Positions 37,198 to 45,900 are shown, counted from the stretch's first letter. The stretch: 64,000 bases of DNA from Planctomycetota bacterium (GCA_013112555.1 JABFGK010000001.1:124001-188000), one strand, 5' to 3'. Translations and numbers: made by a program. The notes: generated by a model from the sequence alone, not told the origin.

Positions 37198-38647
37198 GTC
37201 GTCTTCTCCATATGCAGAACCAGTCCACCAGCAGGGCTGCGTAGACGGGTAGGTACGTTATGACGCCCAGCCACGAGGGAACAGACCACTCCACGACATC
37301 GCCCAGAACGAGGTAGCCCCAGGGGAGTGTGAGGGATGCCACCCAGACGGCCGGGCTGAACGACATCGGGATCAGGACGAGCGCCCAGAGCAGGTACCAC
37401 GGGTGGGCCGTCGTGGAAAACAGCAGGGCGGCAAACAGAAAGACTCGCGCGCTTCGCCACAGGTCAATCCGAGCACAATACAGGATTACAAGAACGCCGG
37501 CCAGCATCCCGAGGCAGGCACGTCGTGCGTTTTCAGGCGTCAGGCCGATTTCATGCAGCACCGAGTAGACCGAGCCCTGAAATGACCAATGCCAGAAGAA
37601 ACTCTGTGTCGTGTCCCACAGCCGCCGGAGCGGTTCCCCATCGTGAGTGGCCAGAAAAGGGAGGTACAGGGCCAGGCACACGACCATGCCGGTCGCAGCC
37701 GCAATGAGCCATTGCCGCAGCGGGCGGGTACGCAGTGGGATGACGGCCAATGGGATCGGAAATGGCTTGACTGCCCCGCCAAAGGCCAACAGTGCCGGCC
37801 AGGTGCAGGTGCGAGTCGGAGCCATGTGGGCCAGCAGCAAGGCACCGACCATGATGGCATAGCCGACGGGGTCGTGATGCCCGCTGGCAGCTACTTCGGT
37901 GAGGGCCAGGGGATGCCAGGCATACAAAATGGCCCACCATGGGGACCGCCCGGCCTGGCGCAATGCCACGAGAAGCAACACGATGGCCAGGAGTTCAAAG
38001 GCCACGAACACGCCTCGATACACTGCGGATGCCCGATCGAGATCGTGCCACATGGCCTCGGGTGTGATCGTTGCTGCACCGGCAAAAACGAGCTGACTCG
38101 TCGGCAGGTAGATGGTGACGAGGTCCCGGTTATTCGTCTTCGCTGCGAGTTCCGATTCGCCGTCAAAACGCGGCTGCTGTGGGTCCACTTCGGCTGGGGC
38201 AATCAGATACGGGTTGTGGCCGGATTGCAGCGTTCGGCCGTCGAACAGGAACCGCCAGATGTCATCACTGATCGAAGGGGAATGAGTGAGGACAATGGGC
38301 ACGCGCAAGGCAATGGCAACCAGGACAATGACGAGCACCGGCTTGATCCAGGCACGCAACGAGCCGGCCCGAGGAGCGGCCAGCGCGTGTAGTCGATACA
38401 GCGCGACGAGAAACACGGTGAGCGCCACCCACATGGCCGCCGAGGCCAGCCAGTACGGCCTCATCTGCGACAGGTTGTCAAGACCGGCCTGCGCGGTCGG
38501 CTCACGGCCGATGCTCATTGATGACAGGATGATGATGAACCAGACTGCACTGGCGAAATAGGCGCACAGCGACGTCGCTGACAGCAGGAGCGTGATGGTA
38601 TCAGTGCGTGGCGTGAGCGGTTCGGATTGTGCCTGACTCGTGCCCAT
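37169..38647 (-). CDS. GT-C mannosyltransferase-like membrane protein (DUF2029/MptB-like)
   Basis: A protein of about 492 residues with about 12 transmembrane helices. It resembles polyprenol-phosphate-dependent alpha-mannosyltransferases: SPSISDDIWRFLFDGRTLQSG near the N-terminus carries the acidic pair expected in the first outer loop, followed by HNPYLIAP and, later, YAWHPLALTEVAASGHHDPVG and the helical FLPFLATHDGE part. The start is ATG 38647, which shares its first base with the TGA of the upstream zinc-ribbon gene, so translation is coupled. It may use a lipid-linked sugar in the membrane; the product is unknown. Confidence 0.85.
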   Translation of the reverse strand: MGTSQAQSEPLTPRTDTITLLLSATSLCAYFASAVWFIIILSSMSIGREPTAQAGLDNLSQMRPYWLASAAMWVALTVFLVALYRLHALAAPRAGSLRAWIKPVLVIVLVAIALRVPIVLTHSPSISDDIWRFLFDGRTLQSGHNPYLIAPAEVDPQQPRFDGESELAAKTNNRDLVTIYLPTSQLVFAGAATITPEAMWHDLDRASAVYRGVFVAFELLAIVLLLVALRQAGRSPWWAILYAWHPLALTEVAASGHHDPVGYAIMVGALLLAHMAPTRTCTWPALLAFGGAVKPFPIPLAVIPLRTRPLRQWLIAAATGMVVCLALYLPFLATHDGEPLRRLWDTTQSFFWHWSFQGSVYSVLHEIGLTPENARRACLGMLAGVLVILYCARIDLWRSARVFLFAALLFSTTAHPWYLLWALVLIPMSFSPAVWVASLTLPWGYLVLGDVVEWSVPSWLGVITYLPVYAALLVDWFCIWRRRHAGGTQAVH

Positions 38648-39141
38648 CAACCACCCCTCCCGGTGAACCGCACAATACCAAAGACAATCCCCCCGACGAC
38701 GGCTGCGATCCAGGCAGCGTTCAGCCCCACGAGCCCGAGTGTCCACCCGCTGACATACAGCACCCGATTGAGCCGCGTTCGACCGTTTGCGAACGATCGG
38801 CGATGCAACTCTCGTGCCCATTGTGCGATCCGGTACCATGCATAGCAGGTGGCAATGAGCAGCGTCATCAAGAACGTGGTGGTGCCGGCCATGATGCCGA
38901 TGGGGGCAATCAGCAGGACCAGGAAGCCGGGCATGAATACCCAGCCGAGGCCGAGCGGGTTTCGTGCAATGTATTGCTGGGCTTCGTACTGGATGGTGAG
39001 TTCCTCGATCGTCCAGTGGGTGCCGCACTCGGGGCAGCAGTGCTCGGATTGTTCGAGGGTGCCGGCCAGGTCGTAATTGCACCGCGGGCAGCGCGGCTGC
39101 ATGTCAGGTTCGCTCCCGGCGGCATGTTCGCTCGTCGTCAC
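38647..39141 (-). CDS. Zinc-ribbon membrane protein
   Basis: A protein of 164 residues. The N-terminal CPRCNYDL...CPECGTHW (two Cys pairs about 20 residues apart) is a rubredoxin-like zinc ribbon common in planctomycete membrane proteins. It is followed by about three to four transmembrane helices (GWVFMPGFLVLLIAPIGIMAG; TTFLMTLLIATCYAW; VLYVSGWTLGLVGLNAAWIAAVVGG). It heads the three-gene leftward operon with the mannosyltransferase and nif3. No function is known to me. Confidence 0.78.
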   Translation of the reverse strand: MTTSEHAAGSEPDMQPRCPRCNYDLAGTLEQSEHCCPECGTHWTIEELTIQYEAQQYIARNPLGLGWVFMPGFLVLLIAPIGIMAGTTTFLMTLLIATCYAWYRIAQWARELHRRSFANGRTRLNRVLYVSGWTLGLVGLNAAWIAAVVGGIVFGIVRFTGRGG

Positions 39142-39216
39142 GGCTCATGCTAGCATGGTGGAGCAGACGGTGTGTGTATGCGTGCCAGTGTATGACCGAG
39201 CCGGAGTAGTCGAGCG

Positions 39217-39915
39217 ATGGGTGTCGGACGATCGATTTCGCCACTGTTGATCACGGCCGGCCCGACGCATGAGCCGCTGGATGCAGTGAGGTACATCGGG
39301 AATCGGTCGTCGGGGCGTCTGGGGGTCGCGCTGGCACTGGCAGCACTGCAGCGGGGGATCACGACCACACTGCTGCTGGGGCCGACGTGCCATGATTCAG
39401 TCTCGCTGTCTCGGCAGATGCACGACTCGGCAGAGAGCGGTGCAGCCTGTGCGCTGCGGCGTTTTACAACGACAGCCGACCTTGAGGCAGTCCTGGCCGA
39501 CGAGTGGCCGGGTGCATATGCGTGTCTGATCATGGCGGCTGCCGTGGCTGACTATCGGTTGCCGGCACATACTCGCGATGTTGACAAACCTGTGAGCAAG
39601 TTGAGGCGGTCCGACGAGGGGCTGCATCTTGATTTGGAGGCAACGCCCGATCTGGTGGCTGCGTGCGCGCAGCGGAAGCAGGGCGGGCAGACCGTCGTGG
39701 CTTTTGCGCTGGAGGATGAGGTCGGGCTGGCCGAGGCGGCCCGGGAGAAGATGCAGCGAAAAGGTGTCGATGGGATCGTGGCCAACCCGTTGGGCACCAT
39801 GGAAGCCCGCTCGATGCAGGCGTCACTGCTATGGGCGGATGGCACCGAGTGTGCCAGTGGTGAGATGGACAAAGCTGTTTTTGCAGGCTGGCTGATTGAT
39901 CGCCTGCTGGCTTGA
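39217..39915 (+). CDS. coaB: Phosphopantothenoylcysteine synthase domain protein (CoaB)
   Basis: A protein of 232 residues that corresponds to the CoaB half of the bifunctional CoaBC; it would join 4'-phosphopantothenate with cysteine using CTP in coenzyme A synthesis. Seen: ITAGPTHEPLDAVRYIGNRSSGRLG (nucleotide-binding N-terminus), MAAAVADYR, then a KPVSKLRR loop in place of the usual KIKK, TPDLVAACAQRKQ, VAFALEDE and ANPLGTMEA. There is no CoaC flavoprotein domain, so the decarboxylase must be encoded elsewhere. No ribosome site is clear. It is divergent from the zinc-ribbon operon. Confidence 0.88.
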   Translation: MGVGRSISPLLITAGPTHEPLDAVRYIGNRSSGRLGVALALAALQRGITTTLLLGPTCHDSVSLSRQMHDSAESGAACALRRFTTTADLEAVLADEWPGAYACLIMAAAVADYRLPAHTRDVDKPVSKLRRSDEGLHLDLEATPDLVAACAQRKQGGQTVVAFALEDEVGLAEAAREKMQRKGVDGIVANPLGTMEARSMQASLLWADGTECASGEMDKAVFAGWLIDRLLA

Positions 39916-39937
39916 GCCGGACGGCGCTCCCCCTCTG

Positions 39938-40028
39938 CGTCATTCCCGCGCACGCGGGAATCCATCTTCATCCTTTTCTTCCGTCCACCGCCACCACCGG
40001 TGGCGGCTTTGTGAGCCCCCGGTGTATT
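39938..40028 (+). repeat. Dispersed intergenic repeat, copy 2 (partial, interrupted by an IS)
   Basis: Matches the right part of copy 1: the TCATTCCCGC/GCGGGAAT palindrome, ccatcttcatcc and the CCGCCACC/GGTGGCGG hairpin, then tgAGCCCCCGGTG. The rest of the terminal palindrome (ttCACCGGGGGCT) appears only after the IS, at 41019-41030, so the IS lies in the middle of the palindrome. Confidence 0.8.
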
Positions 40029-41015
40029 CGAGGATTATGCGCGTTCGGCGTATGTTAGGTGGCGCGAGCCAAAAGTCGCGCCCATACTCATGCCTTCAAA
40101 AACCCCTATTTCCATAGGAGCATGAGCATGGAACGCGAACTTTGGTGCCTCATTGTAGCCACTCTCCGCAGGCTGCCACGTCGTCGACACGCACAACTGA
40201 CCTACTCCGACCCTCAGATACTGGCCGTCCTGTTCTGGGCCGCACTGCACGATCGATCCATCAACTGGGCCTGCCAACGCAACCACTGGCCGGGACAGGC
40301 ATGGCGGCGACTCCTGCCGAATCAGTCCACCATGAGCCGACGCCTGCGTGATCCATCGACCATTCAACTCATACAACAGGTGCTCGACCGATTGCAGGTC
40401 GTCCACCACATACCCACGCGGCTGATCCTGGACGGCAAACCGTTGTCACTTCGATCACACACCGGCGATCCAGATGCGACCTATGGCTGGGCTGATGGAG
40501 GCAAGCGGCGCGGCTATAAGTTACATCTTGTCATCGATGATCAGCAGTGCGTCCGACAATGGATTGTCAAGCCAATGCACGAATCGGAGCCGGTCGTTGC
40601 CCGGGAGGACCTGGTTCCCGCATTGGGACAAACCCCGACGCTCAATGGACTGCCGGTCTTGGCGGATGCCAACTACGATCGTAATCCCCTCTATGCTGCG
40701 ACGGCTGATGCGGGTCTTGTGTTGCTGGCTCCACGACAACGCCCTGGCACGGAACTCGGACATCGAACGCACCATCCGGATCGACTGACGAGCATGTATT
40801 TCCTGGAACACTGTTCCGGCCTTCGGAAGCACCTGTTTGTGATGCGCGGTGACATCGAGCGGTTCTTTGGCGCGATGGCCAGCTTCGGGGGTGGCCTGAT
40901 CTCCTTGCCCGCCTGGGCACGCCGCCTGCACCGCGTCCGCTACTGGGTCGGTGCCAAACTCGCCATCAACGCCGCTCGAATCGCGCGAAACCGAACGCTT
41001 CATGCATAATCCTCG
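40029..41015 (+). mobile_element. IS5/IS4-type insertion sequence, 987 bp
   Basis: Bounded by perfect 12-bp terminal inverted repeats, CGAGGATTATGC (40029-40040) and GCATAATCCTCG (41004-41015), and encoding one complete DDE transposase. The flanking tetranucleotides are TATT on the left and TGTT on the right, an imperfect 4-bp duplication that falls on the centre of the host palindrome (AATT in the intact copy). The element appears intact and could be active. Confidence 0.92.
40128..41009 (+). CDS. IS5 family transposase
   Basis: A DDE transposase of 293 residues. Candidate catalytic residues are Asp in RLILDGKPL, Asp in VLADANYDR and Glu in RGDIERFFG (the Y-x2-R-x3-E type signature region is RGDIERFFGAMASFGG). 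The start is ATG 40128, with AGGAG 6-7 bases upstream; an earlier ATG at 40122 is too close to that site. Its stop lies inside the right inverted repeat region. It is the only gene of the IS. Confidence 0.93.
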   Translation: MERELWCLIVATLRRLPRRRHAQLTYSDPQILAVLFWAALHDRSINWACQRNHWPGQAWRRLLPNQSTMSRRLRDPSTIQLIQQVLDRLQVVHHIPTRLILDGKPLSLRSHTGDPDATYGWADGGKRRGYKLHLVIDDQQCVRQWIVKPMHESEPVVAREDLVPALGQTPTLNGLPVLADANYDRNPLYAATADAGLVLLAPRQRPGTELGHRTHHPDRLTSMYFLEHCSGLRKHLFVMRGDIERFFGAMASFGGGLISLPAWARRLHRVRYWVGAKLAINAARIARNRTLHA

Positions 41016-41140
41016 TGTTCACCGGGGGCTAATCAAGAGAGCCTCTCCCCCATCCGTCATCCACTTCCTCTCCGACCGGGAGCAACTGGGATGGTGCGCC
41101 AAATGTGCCGATATGGCTGCCAGTGCGGCATCTCGGTTGA
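41016..41140. other. Remainder of the interrupted repeat and spacer
   Basis: The first 15 bases complete the palindrome interrupted by the IS. The rest is intergenic with no gene seen. Confidence 0.5.
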
Positions 41141-41233
41141 GAGTGCCGATCCCGGTGGCCTGGGTGGCCCGATAACAGGCGTGAATTGCCGATTCCCGAC
41201 AGGTTATCAGACAGCATATCGGGAATGGCACTC
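41141..41233. other. Strongly structured intergenic segment (possible ncRNA or mobile-element relic)
   Basis: An outer stem of 14 positions pairs 41141-41154 (GAGTGCCGATCCCG) with 41220-41233 (CGGGAATGGCACTC), with one A-A mismatch and one G-T pair. Inside, GATAAC (41171-41176) pairs with GTTATC (41203-41208). The right arm can instead pair with TGCCgATTCCCGA at 41187-41199 (12 pairs, one bulge), so two folds compete. It is noncoding and lies 340 bases ahead of the gene at 41575. No named RNA family is recognised. Confidence 0.4.
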
Positions 41234-41574
41234 AAATCAGAAAGATGGCACGAAGTGAGGCTTTGGGGCCTTGCGGAATGCCAGGAATGTGGTAAATTGG
41301 GAAAAGAGAGCGGTTTTTGATGATCAGGAGGGGAGCCGCCGGCTTTGCAGTCACCCATCGCAGGCAGCGTAGGGGCTTTGTGCAAGGTTGGCAGTCGGCG
41401 AGTACGCGGTAAGCAATGCGATCTGTGTCCCCGGACGAGGTACCGCCTTTGCGCAAAAACGCATCCCGACAACATTGTCCCTTGAGAAAAAGCGATAATC
41501 CGCGATGATGATGATGTGTATTGGGTGAGATGCACCGCTCGCGGGTTGTTGTCAGCAGCATGAGAGGATTTCGC
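41234..41574. other. Intergenic region upstream of the 105-residue protein gene
   Basis: No supported gene. A possible promoter is ACATTG, a 16-base spacer and GATAAT, ending near 41503; it is weak. Confidence 0.3.
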
Positions 41575-41892
41575 ATGAAGGTCGGCACCGGACTGGAACT
41601 GGCAATCGATGAACTCTACTGCACCGGCTGGTCGGCCCTCGATTCGATCGGCTGCGAGCATACCGGCGATGGCAAGGTGTACCCGTCGGTCGTTCGCGTC
41701 CAGAAAGAGTTTGCCCAGCTCGGCTACGAACTCCAGGTCGGGCATATCCAACTGTTTGATTGTTTCCGGGCTGAGTGGACGGATGTGGTCGGTAACCCGG
41801 TCGGCGCCGTCGTCGGATCGAGCGAGATCGAGGCCGCTATCTATGCACTGGCCCGTCTGCGTCGAAATCTGAAGGTGGGAGTCAACCCGTAA
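41575..41892 (+). CDS. Conserved-looking hypothetical protein, 105 residues
   Basis: Starts at ATG 41575 with GAGAGG 7 bases upstream. The protein has a compact alpha/beta character (VGTGLELAIDELYCTGWSALD; SEIEAAIYALARLRR) and no signal or membrane segment. Codon use matches the neighbours. The reverse-strand frame that covers it (41029-42024) is a shadow. I do not recognise the family. Confidence 0.7.
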   Translation: MKVGTGLELAIDELYCTGWSALDSIGCEHTGDGKVYPSVVRVQKEFAQLGYELQVGHIQLFDCFRAEWTDVVGNPVGAVVGSSEIEAAIYALARLRRNLKVGVNP

Positions 41893-42137
41893 TCCGCGGG
41901 TCTGCTTGTTCGTGCTGTCAATTTGAATACGAACTCTTCGCTTTGCCGATCTCGCTATCATGCGGGACGGTGTCGCTGTGCATGCCGTGTCATCAAGACG
42001 CACGGTATAGTTGTTCGTTGACATCGAAGTGAGTGCCGGGCACTGGGTCCGAACTTCCGGTGACGAAGAGTTGGCACGGGCGCTGTTTTGTTTGATGTCG
42101 CCGGTGCATGTGAAATCTATGGGTTGTGCCTGTGATT

Positions 42138-43019
42138 ATGAGTGATGTCTGTCTGCCAGTTCACGTCGTGATTCCGACGCACATTGCACGTCACCTGATG
42201 ATGGTTCTGTTCGGGCTGTCGCGCCAGCGCGTCAAGCCGGCCTCCATCACCGTCAGTGCCGACGGGATCAATGACGAGTTGGAGGCAGTCGTCCATGAGG
42301 GGGCCCAGCGTTACGGCCTGGACATCCTCTATGTCCGTCGAGAGCGACACAAAGAAGGTCGCGTGCAGCAGGCACGGAACAACGGCGTGCGGGGCCTGTT
42401 GCAGCATATCGACAATCCATCGGGCCGGTTGTTGATCCTCGATGGTGATACGGTCCCGCTGCCGCAAACAATCGAGATGCACGGCACGCTCGGCTACCGG
42501 CACGGTCTGGTGGTGGCATCGCGAATCATGTTGGATCAAGAGCGAACTGCAGCGCTGGACCTGGCACAACTGGAAGCCGGCACGCAGGTTCTGGAGCCGA
42601 CGCCTGAGGACCTCGCTGAGATGGCACGTCAGCACCGCAAGGCACTGACGCACCAGGTACTACGCCGATTCAGCATGACCAAAGCCCACAAGCCGAAGAT
42701 CATCGGGGCCCACTTCTCGATCGACCTGAAGTTGTTTATCACGATCAACGGGGCCGACGAAGAATACCTCGAATACGGCATGAACGACGATGAAATCGGT
42801 CGTCGTTCCTACCTGGCCGGCGGCAACTCAATCGTGGCCATCAAGGACATCCCGGTCATGCACCTGTATCACCCGCCCAGGCAGGCAACCCGATGGCGGG
42901 ACAACCCGGGTTTCGAGCGCTTCCGGCGCACCGATCTCCCGGTCTATTGTGTGCATGGTTTGGATAATCCGCTGCCACAAAATGACTTGCAGATCGACTT
43001 AATCCGTGGCACTGGGTGA
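42138..43019 (+). CDS. Glycosyltransferase family 2-like protein
   Basis: A protein of about 293 residues with a GT-A fold. It has VHVVIPTHIARHLMMVLFGLSRQ at the N-terminus, IDNPSGRLLILDGDTVPLP (the DxD metal and donor site), then a hydrophilic helical insert of about 60 residues, and YLEYGMNDDEIGRRSYLAGG, the position of the ED/DD catalytic motif. The C-terminus ends in VMHLYHPPRQ. The start is ATG 42138 (a GTG at 42126 is an alternative); no ribosome site is clear. It stands alone before the isc operon. Acceptor unknown. Confidence 0.85.
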   Translation: MSDVCLPVHVVIPTHIARHLMMVLFGLSRQRVKPASITVSADGINDELEAVVHEGAQRYGLDILYVRRERHKEGRVQQARNNGVRGLLQHIDNPSGRLLILDGDTVPLPQTIEMHGTLGYRHGLVVASRIMLDQERTAALDLAQLEAGTQVLEPTPEDLAEMARQHRKALTHQVLRRFSMTKAHKPKIIGAHFSIDLKLFITINGADEEYLEYGMNDDEIGRRSYLAGGNSIVAIKDIPVMHLYHPPRQATRWRDNPGFERFRRTDLPVYCVHGLDNPLPQNDLQIDLIRGTG

Positions 43020-43157
43020 GCAAATCTGGTATGACAGGAGGAGTGGGGAGTCGGATCCCGGAGTCATGACGTTCTCTACAGAGCGACTCGCCACCGGATT
43101 CCGGATGACTGAGACCGTTTTTGAAAGTATAAAAAGTGATCATGGGGGGAGATTGAG

Positions 43158-43195
43158 TTGAACTTGTGGCTGTTTGAACTAGAATGATTCTAGTT
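43158..43195 (+). promoter_or_regulatory. isc promoter with overlapping 19-bp palindrome
   Basis: TTGAAC (43158-43163), a 16-base spacer and TAGAAT (43180-43185) form a sigma-70-like promoter about 75 bases ahead of iscS. A perfect inverted repeat, AACTAGAAT-G-ATTCTAGTT (43177-43195), covers the -10 and the expected start site, where a bound protein would block transcription. It is therefore a likely repressor operator. IscR sites are less symmetric, and no regulator gene is adjacent. Confidence 0.7.
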
Positions 43196-43261
43196 ATCAA
43201 CAACGAAGTCAACCGCGGCGATGCCACGGTCGAAGTGTATTTTGGATAGGAACAACCGGCT

Positions 43262-44503
43262 ATGAGCGTGACACTCCCGATCTATCTGGACCACAACGCC
43301 ACGACCCCGGTCGACCCGCGCGTCCTGGAGGAAATGCTGCCGTACTTCACCGAGAAGTTCGGCAACGCGGCCAGTCGGAACCATCAGTTCGGCTGGGCGG
43401 CTGAGGAAGCCGTTGACCGAGCGCGAGCGCAGGCAGCCTCGCTGATCGGGGCATCATCCAAAGAGATCATCTGGACAAGCGGTTCGACGGAGTCGAACAA
43501 CCTGGCCATCAAGGGTGGGGCCGCGATGTATGAGAAGGCTCCGCGCACAGCCGAGAGCGGGCGCGGGCACATCATCACATCGGCGATCGAGCACAAGGCT
43601 GTTCTCGATCCGGTCAAACGGCTGATGCGTGAGGGGTTTGATGCCACGTTTCTTGAGCCGCCGGCCGACGGGATTGTTCGTCGCGAGCATGTTGAGGCTG
43701 CCATGCGCGAAGACACGATTCTCGTGTCGATCATGTGGGCCAACAACGAGATGGGCACACTCAACGATGTCCCGGAAATCGGTGCCCTGTGTCGCGACCG
43801 CGGCGTGCTGTTCCACACCGATGCAACCCAGTGGGTCGGGAAGATGCCGACCGATGTTGAGCGTGACAATATCGATCTGCTCAGTTGGTCGGGGCACAAG
43901 ATCTACGGGCCGAAGGGGGTCGGCGCCCTGTACGTGCGACGCCGGAAGCCCCGAGTCCGACTTGTCGCGATTCAGGATGGAGGCGGGCACGAGCGAGGGT
44001 TCCGGTCAGGCACATTGAATGTGACCGGGATCGTCGGGTTTGGCAAAGCGTGCGAACTGTGTGAACAGGAAATGGATCAGGATCGCGAACGCCTGCTGGC
44101 CCTGCGGCAGAAGTTGGAGCGCTCGATCCATGAACAGTTGGATGTCGTGCAGATCAACGGGCACCCGGAGCGGCGATTGCCTCAGACCACGAACATCAGT
44201 TTCGGCTTTGTCGAGGGTGAATCGCTGATGATGGGGATGAAGGGGATTGCCGTCTCGTCAGGCTCAGCGTGCACAAGTGCGAGTCTCGAACCGAGTTATG
44301 TCCTCAAGGCGATCGGCGTCGGCGATGAGTTGGCGCATTCGTCACTCCGCTTCGGACTGGGGCGCATCACGACGGAACAGGAAATCGACTACACGATCGA
44401 GCAGGTCGTGGCTGCGGTGAACCACTTGCGTGCGATGAGCCCGTTGTATGACATGCATAAGGAAGGGATCGACATCAGCAAGATCGAGTGGTCGCACCAC
44501 TAA
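43262..44503 (+). CDS. iscS: Cysteine desulfurase
   Basis: IscS takes sulfur from cysteine as a persulfide and passes it to IscU for Fe-S cluster assembly. The protein of 413 residues has the PLP lysine at 213 ([12 protein letters not shown]), the N-terminal [14 protein letters not shown], and the catalytic loop cysteine at 337 ([17 protein letters not shown]) of the long-loop IscS/NifS group I type. It is the first gene of an iscSUA operon; iscR, hscBA and fdx are not present. The ribosome site AGGAA is 11 bases upstream. Confidence 0.96.
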   Translation: MSVTLPIYLDHNATTPVDPRVLEEMLPYFTEKFGNAASRNHQFGWAAEEAVDRARAQAASLIGASSKEIIWTSGSTESNNLAIKGGAAMYEKAPRTAESGRGHIITSAIEHKAVLDPVKRLMREGFDATFLEPPADGIVRREHVEAAMREDTILVSIMWANNEMGTLNDVPEIGALCRDRGVLFHTDATQWVGKMPTDVERDNIDLLSWSGHKIYGPKGVGALYVRRRKPRVRLVAIQDGGGHERGFRSGTLNVTGIVGFGKACELCEQEMDQDRERLLALRQKLERSIHEQLDVVQINGHPERRLPQTTNISFGFVEGESLMMGMKGIAVSSGSACTSASLEPSYVLKAIGVGDELAHSSLRFGLGRITTEQEIDYTIEQVVAAVNHLRAMSPLYDMHKEGIDISKIEWSHH

Positions 44504-44596
44504 CGGCGCGCGATCCTTGATGCAGGTTGAGTCGTATCAGAAACAGCACATCGGGGTGTGTGTGAGGCTGACAGAGAGTGAAAGGGCACGAAAGCC

Positions 44597-45058
44597 ATGG
44601 CCTATAGCGATAAAGTCGTAGACCACTATGAGCATCCGCGGAACGTCGGTTCGTTCGGCTCGACCGGCGATGTGAAGGGCCGCAATGACATCGGCGTCGG
44701 GGTCGTCGGGGCGCCGGAGTGCGGCGACGTGATGCAGTTGCAGATCAAGGTGAGCGAGGACGGCGTGATCGAGGACGCCAAGTTCAAGACGTTCGGCTGC
44801 GGGTCGGCCATTGCCTGCTCGAGTCTGGCCACCGAGTGGCTGCGCGGGAAGTCACTCGATGAGGGGCTGGCAATCAAAAACACGGAACTGGTCCAGGAGT
44901 TGAGCCTGCCGCCGGTGAAGATTCATTGCTCCGTCCTGGCCGAGGACGCGATCAGGGCAGCGATCGATGACTACCGCCATAAGAACGATTCCGGGGACGC
45001 TGATGCGTCCGGGGCTGCCGGGCAGGGAAGTGAGACTGAGTCTGTGTCTCAGGCATGA
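44597..45058 (+). CDS. iscU: Fe-S cluster assembly scaffold protein
   Basis: IscU is the scaffold on which clusters are built. Ligands are Cys42, Asp44, Cys68 and Cys111 (GAPECGDVMQL, FGCGSAIACSS, LPPVKIHCSVLAED). LPPVK is the site that HscA-type chaperones bind in other bacteria. The protein of 153 residues carries a C-terminal acidic/Ser/Gly tail of about 25 residues that usual IscU lacks. It lies 93 bases after iscS and is followed by iscA. Confidence 0.96.
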   Translation: MAYSDKVVDHYEHPRNVGSFGSTGDVKGRNDIGVGVVGAPECGDVMQLQIKVSEDGVIEDAKFKTFGCGSAIACSSLATEWLRGKSLDEGLAIKNTELVQELSLPPVKIHCSVLAEDAIRAAIDDYRHKNDSGDADASGAAGQGSETESVSQA

Positions 45059-45187
45059 CCGGGTCGCCGGGAGGGCATAGGCTGTAGCGTCGGGCACCGT
45101 GACCCCAGCCGGCCCGGGTCGGCCGGTGCGAAGGTGCCATTTAGCCAGGAGCGACTTTCTGGCGGGTTTGGGAAGGAATCAGCGACT

Positions 45188-45520
45188 ATGGGCGTGATAC
45201 TGACGGATCTTGCTGCCAAAGAAATCAGGAAGATCGTTTCTGATAATGAGCTGAGCCAGGAGCAGATCTTTCTTCGGGTTGGTGTGAAGGGTGGCGGGTG
45301 CTCCGGATTCTCGTATGTCTTGGATTTGACTGAGAACAGGCGGGAAACCGATGAGCAGTTCGAATTGGATGGCATTGTCGTTATTTGCGATCCGAAGTCC
45401 CTTTTGTACCTCGACGGCGTGACGATTGACTTCAAGGACGAGTTGATGGGTCGCGGGTTTGTATTCAACAACCCGAACGCCACGACAACTTGTGGTTGTG
45501 GAAGTTCGTTTGCCGTTTGA
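45188..45520 (+). CDS. iscA: Fe-S cluster assembly/carrier protein, IscA/HesB type
   Basis: A-type carrier of 110 residues with the three conserved cysteines: Cys38 (KGGGCSGFSYVLDL), Cys102 and Cys104 (ATTTCGCGSSFAV). It would receive clusters from IscU and deliver them to client enzymes. The start is ATG 45188 with AAGGAA upstream; an in-frame extension to 45134 is unlike the family. It is the last gene of the operon and is followed by a strong terminator. ErpA or SufA are alternative names; the operon position favours iscA. Confidence 0.93.
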   Translation: MGVILTDLAAKEIRKIVSDNELSQEQIFLRVGVKGGGCSGFSYVLDLTENRRETDEQFELDGIVVICDPKSLLYLDGVTIDFKDELMGRGFVFNNPNATTTCGCGSSFAV

Positions 45521-45600
45521 CATTGCTCAAGACCGGGTGTATACCTTAACGGTTGCCCGAACGATACTGGGTGACTCTTACTAAGCCTCCCCCCCCGATT

Positions 45601-45640
45601 GCCCGTGGTCAGGCCTCGTGTCTGACCATGGGCTTTTTTT
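45601..45640 (+). terminator. Terminator of the isc operon
   Basis: GCCCGTGGTCAG pairs with CTGACCATGGGC (one internal mismatch-tolerant position) around a 9-base loop, followed by seven T residues. Confidence 0.92.
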
Positions 45641-45680
45641 ATGCGCCTTGCCGGACCATCGAGATGAGCGATGGTTGCGT

Positions 45681-45900
45681 AGCCCCCGGTGAATTCACCG
45701 GGGGCTCACAAAGCCGCCACCGGGGGTGGCGGTGGTGGATGGAGGAAGGGAAGAAGATGGATTCCCGCGTGCGCGGGAATGACGGAAGGGGAGAAGTAGG
45801 CCGGATCAACGCTGCTTTGAGCGGAAGATCCGGCAGGGGAACCGTATGGATCACATTCATCTCCCTGGATCCCGGCCTGCGCCGGGATGACGGAGGGGAG
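45681..45900 (-). repeat. Dispersed intergenic repeat, copy 3 (intact, inverted)
   Basis: The reverse complement of copy 1, most complete here. It starts with a perfect 26-bp palindrome, AGCCCCCGGTGAATTCACCGGGGGCT (45681-45706), then the GCCGCCACC/GGTGGCGG hairpin and the two GC palindromes (gattcccgcg... and ggatcccggcctg...). The central stretch shared with copy 1 (gatccggcaggggaaccgtatggatcac, read here on the forward strand) keeps most bases. It lies between the isc terminator and the ECF sigma gene. Confidence 0.85.

Noticed and set aside
41029..42024. 331-residue open frame on the reverse strand
   Set aside because: It overlaps the better-supported gene at 41575 and the structured gap, has no ribosome site, and its composition (Ser/Arg/His-rich) is typical of a shadow frame.
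43158..43195. IscR-type operator at isc
   Set aside because: The palindrome is perfectly symmetric and does not match the usual IscR site pattern as I know it, and no iscR gene is present; so only a generic operator is claimed.
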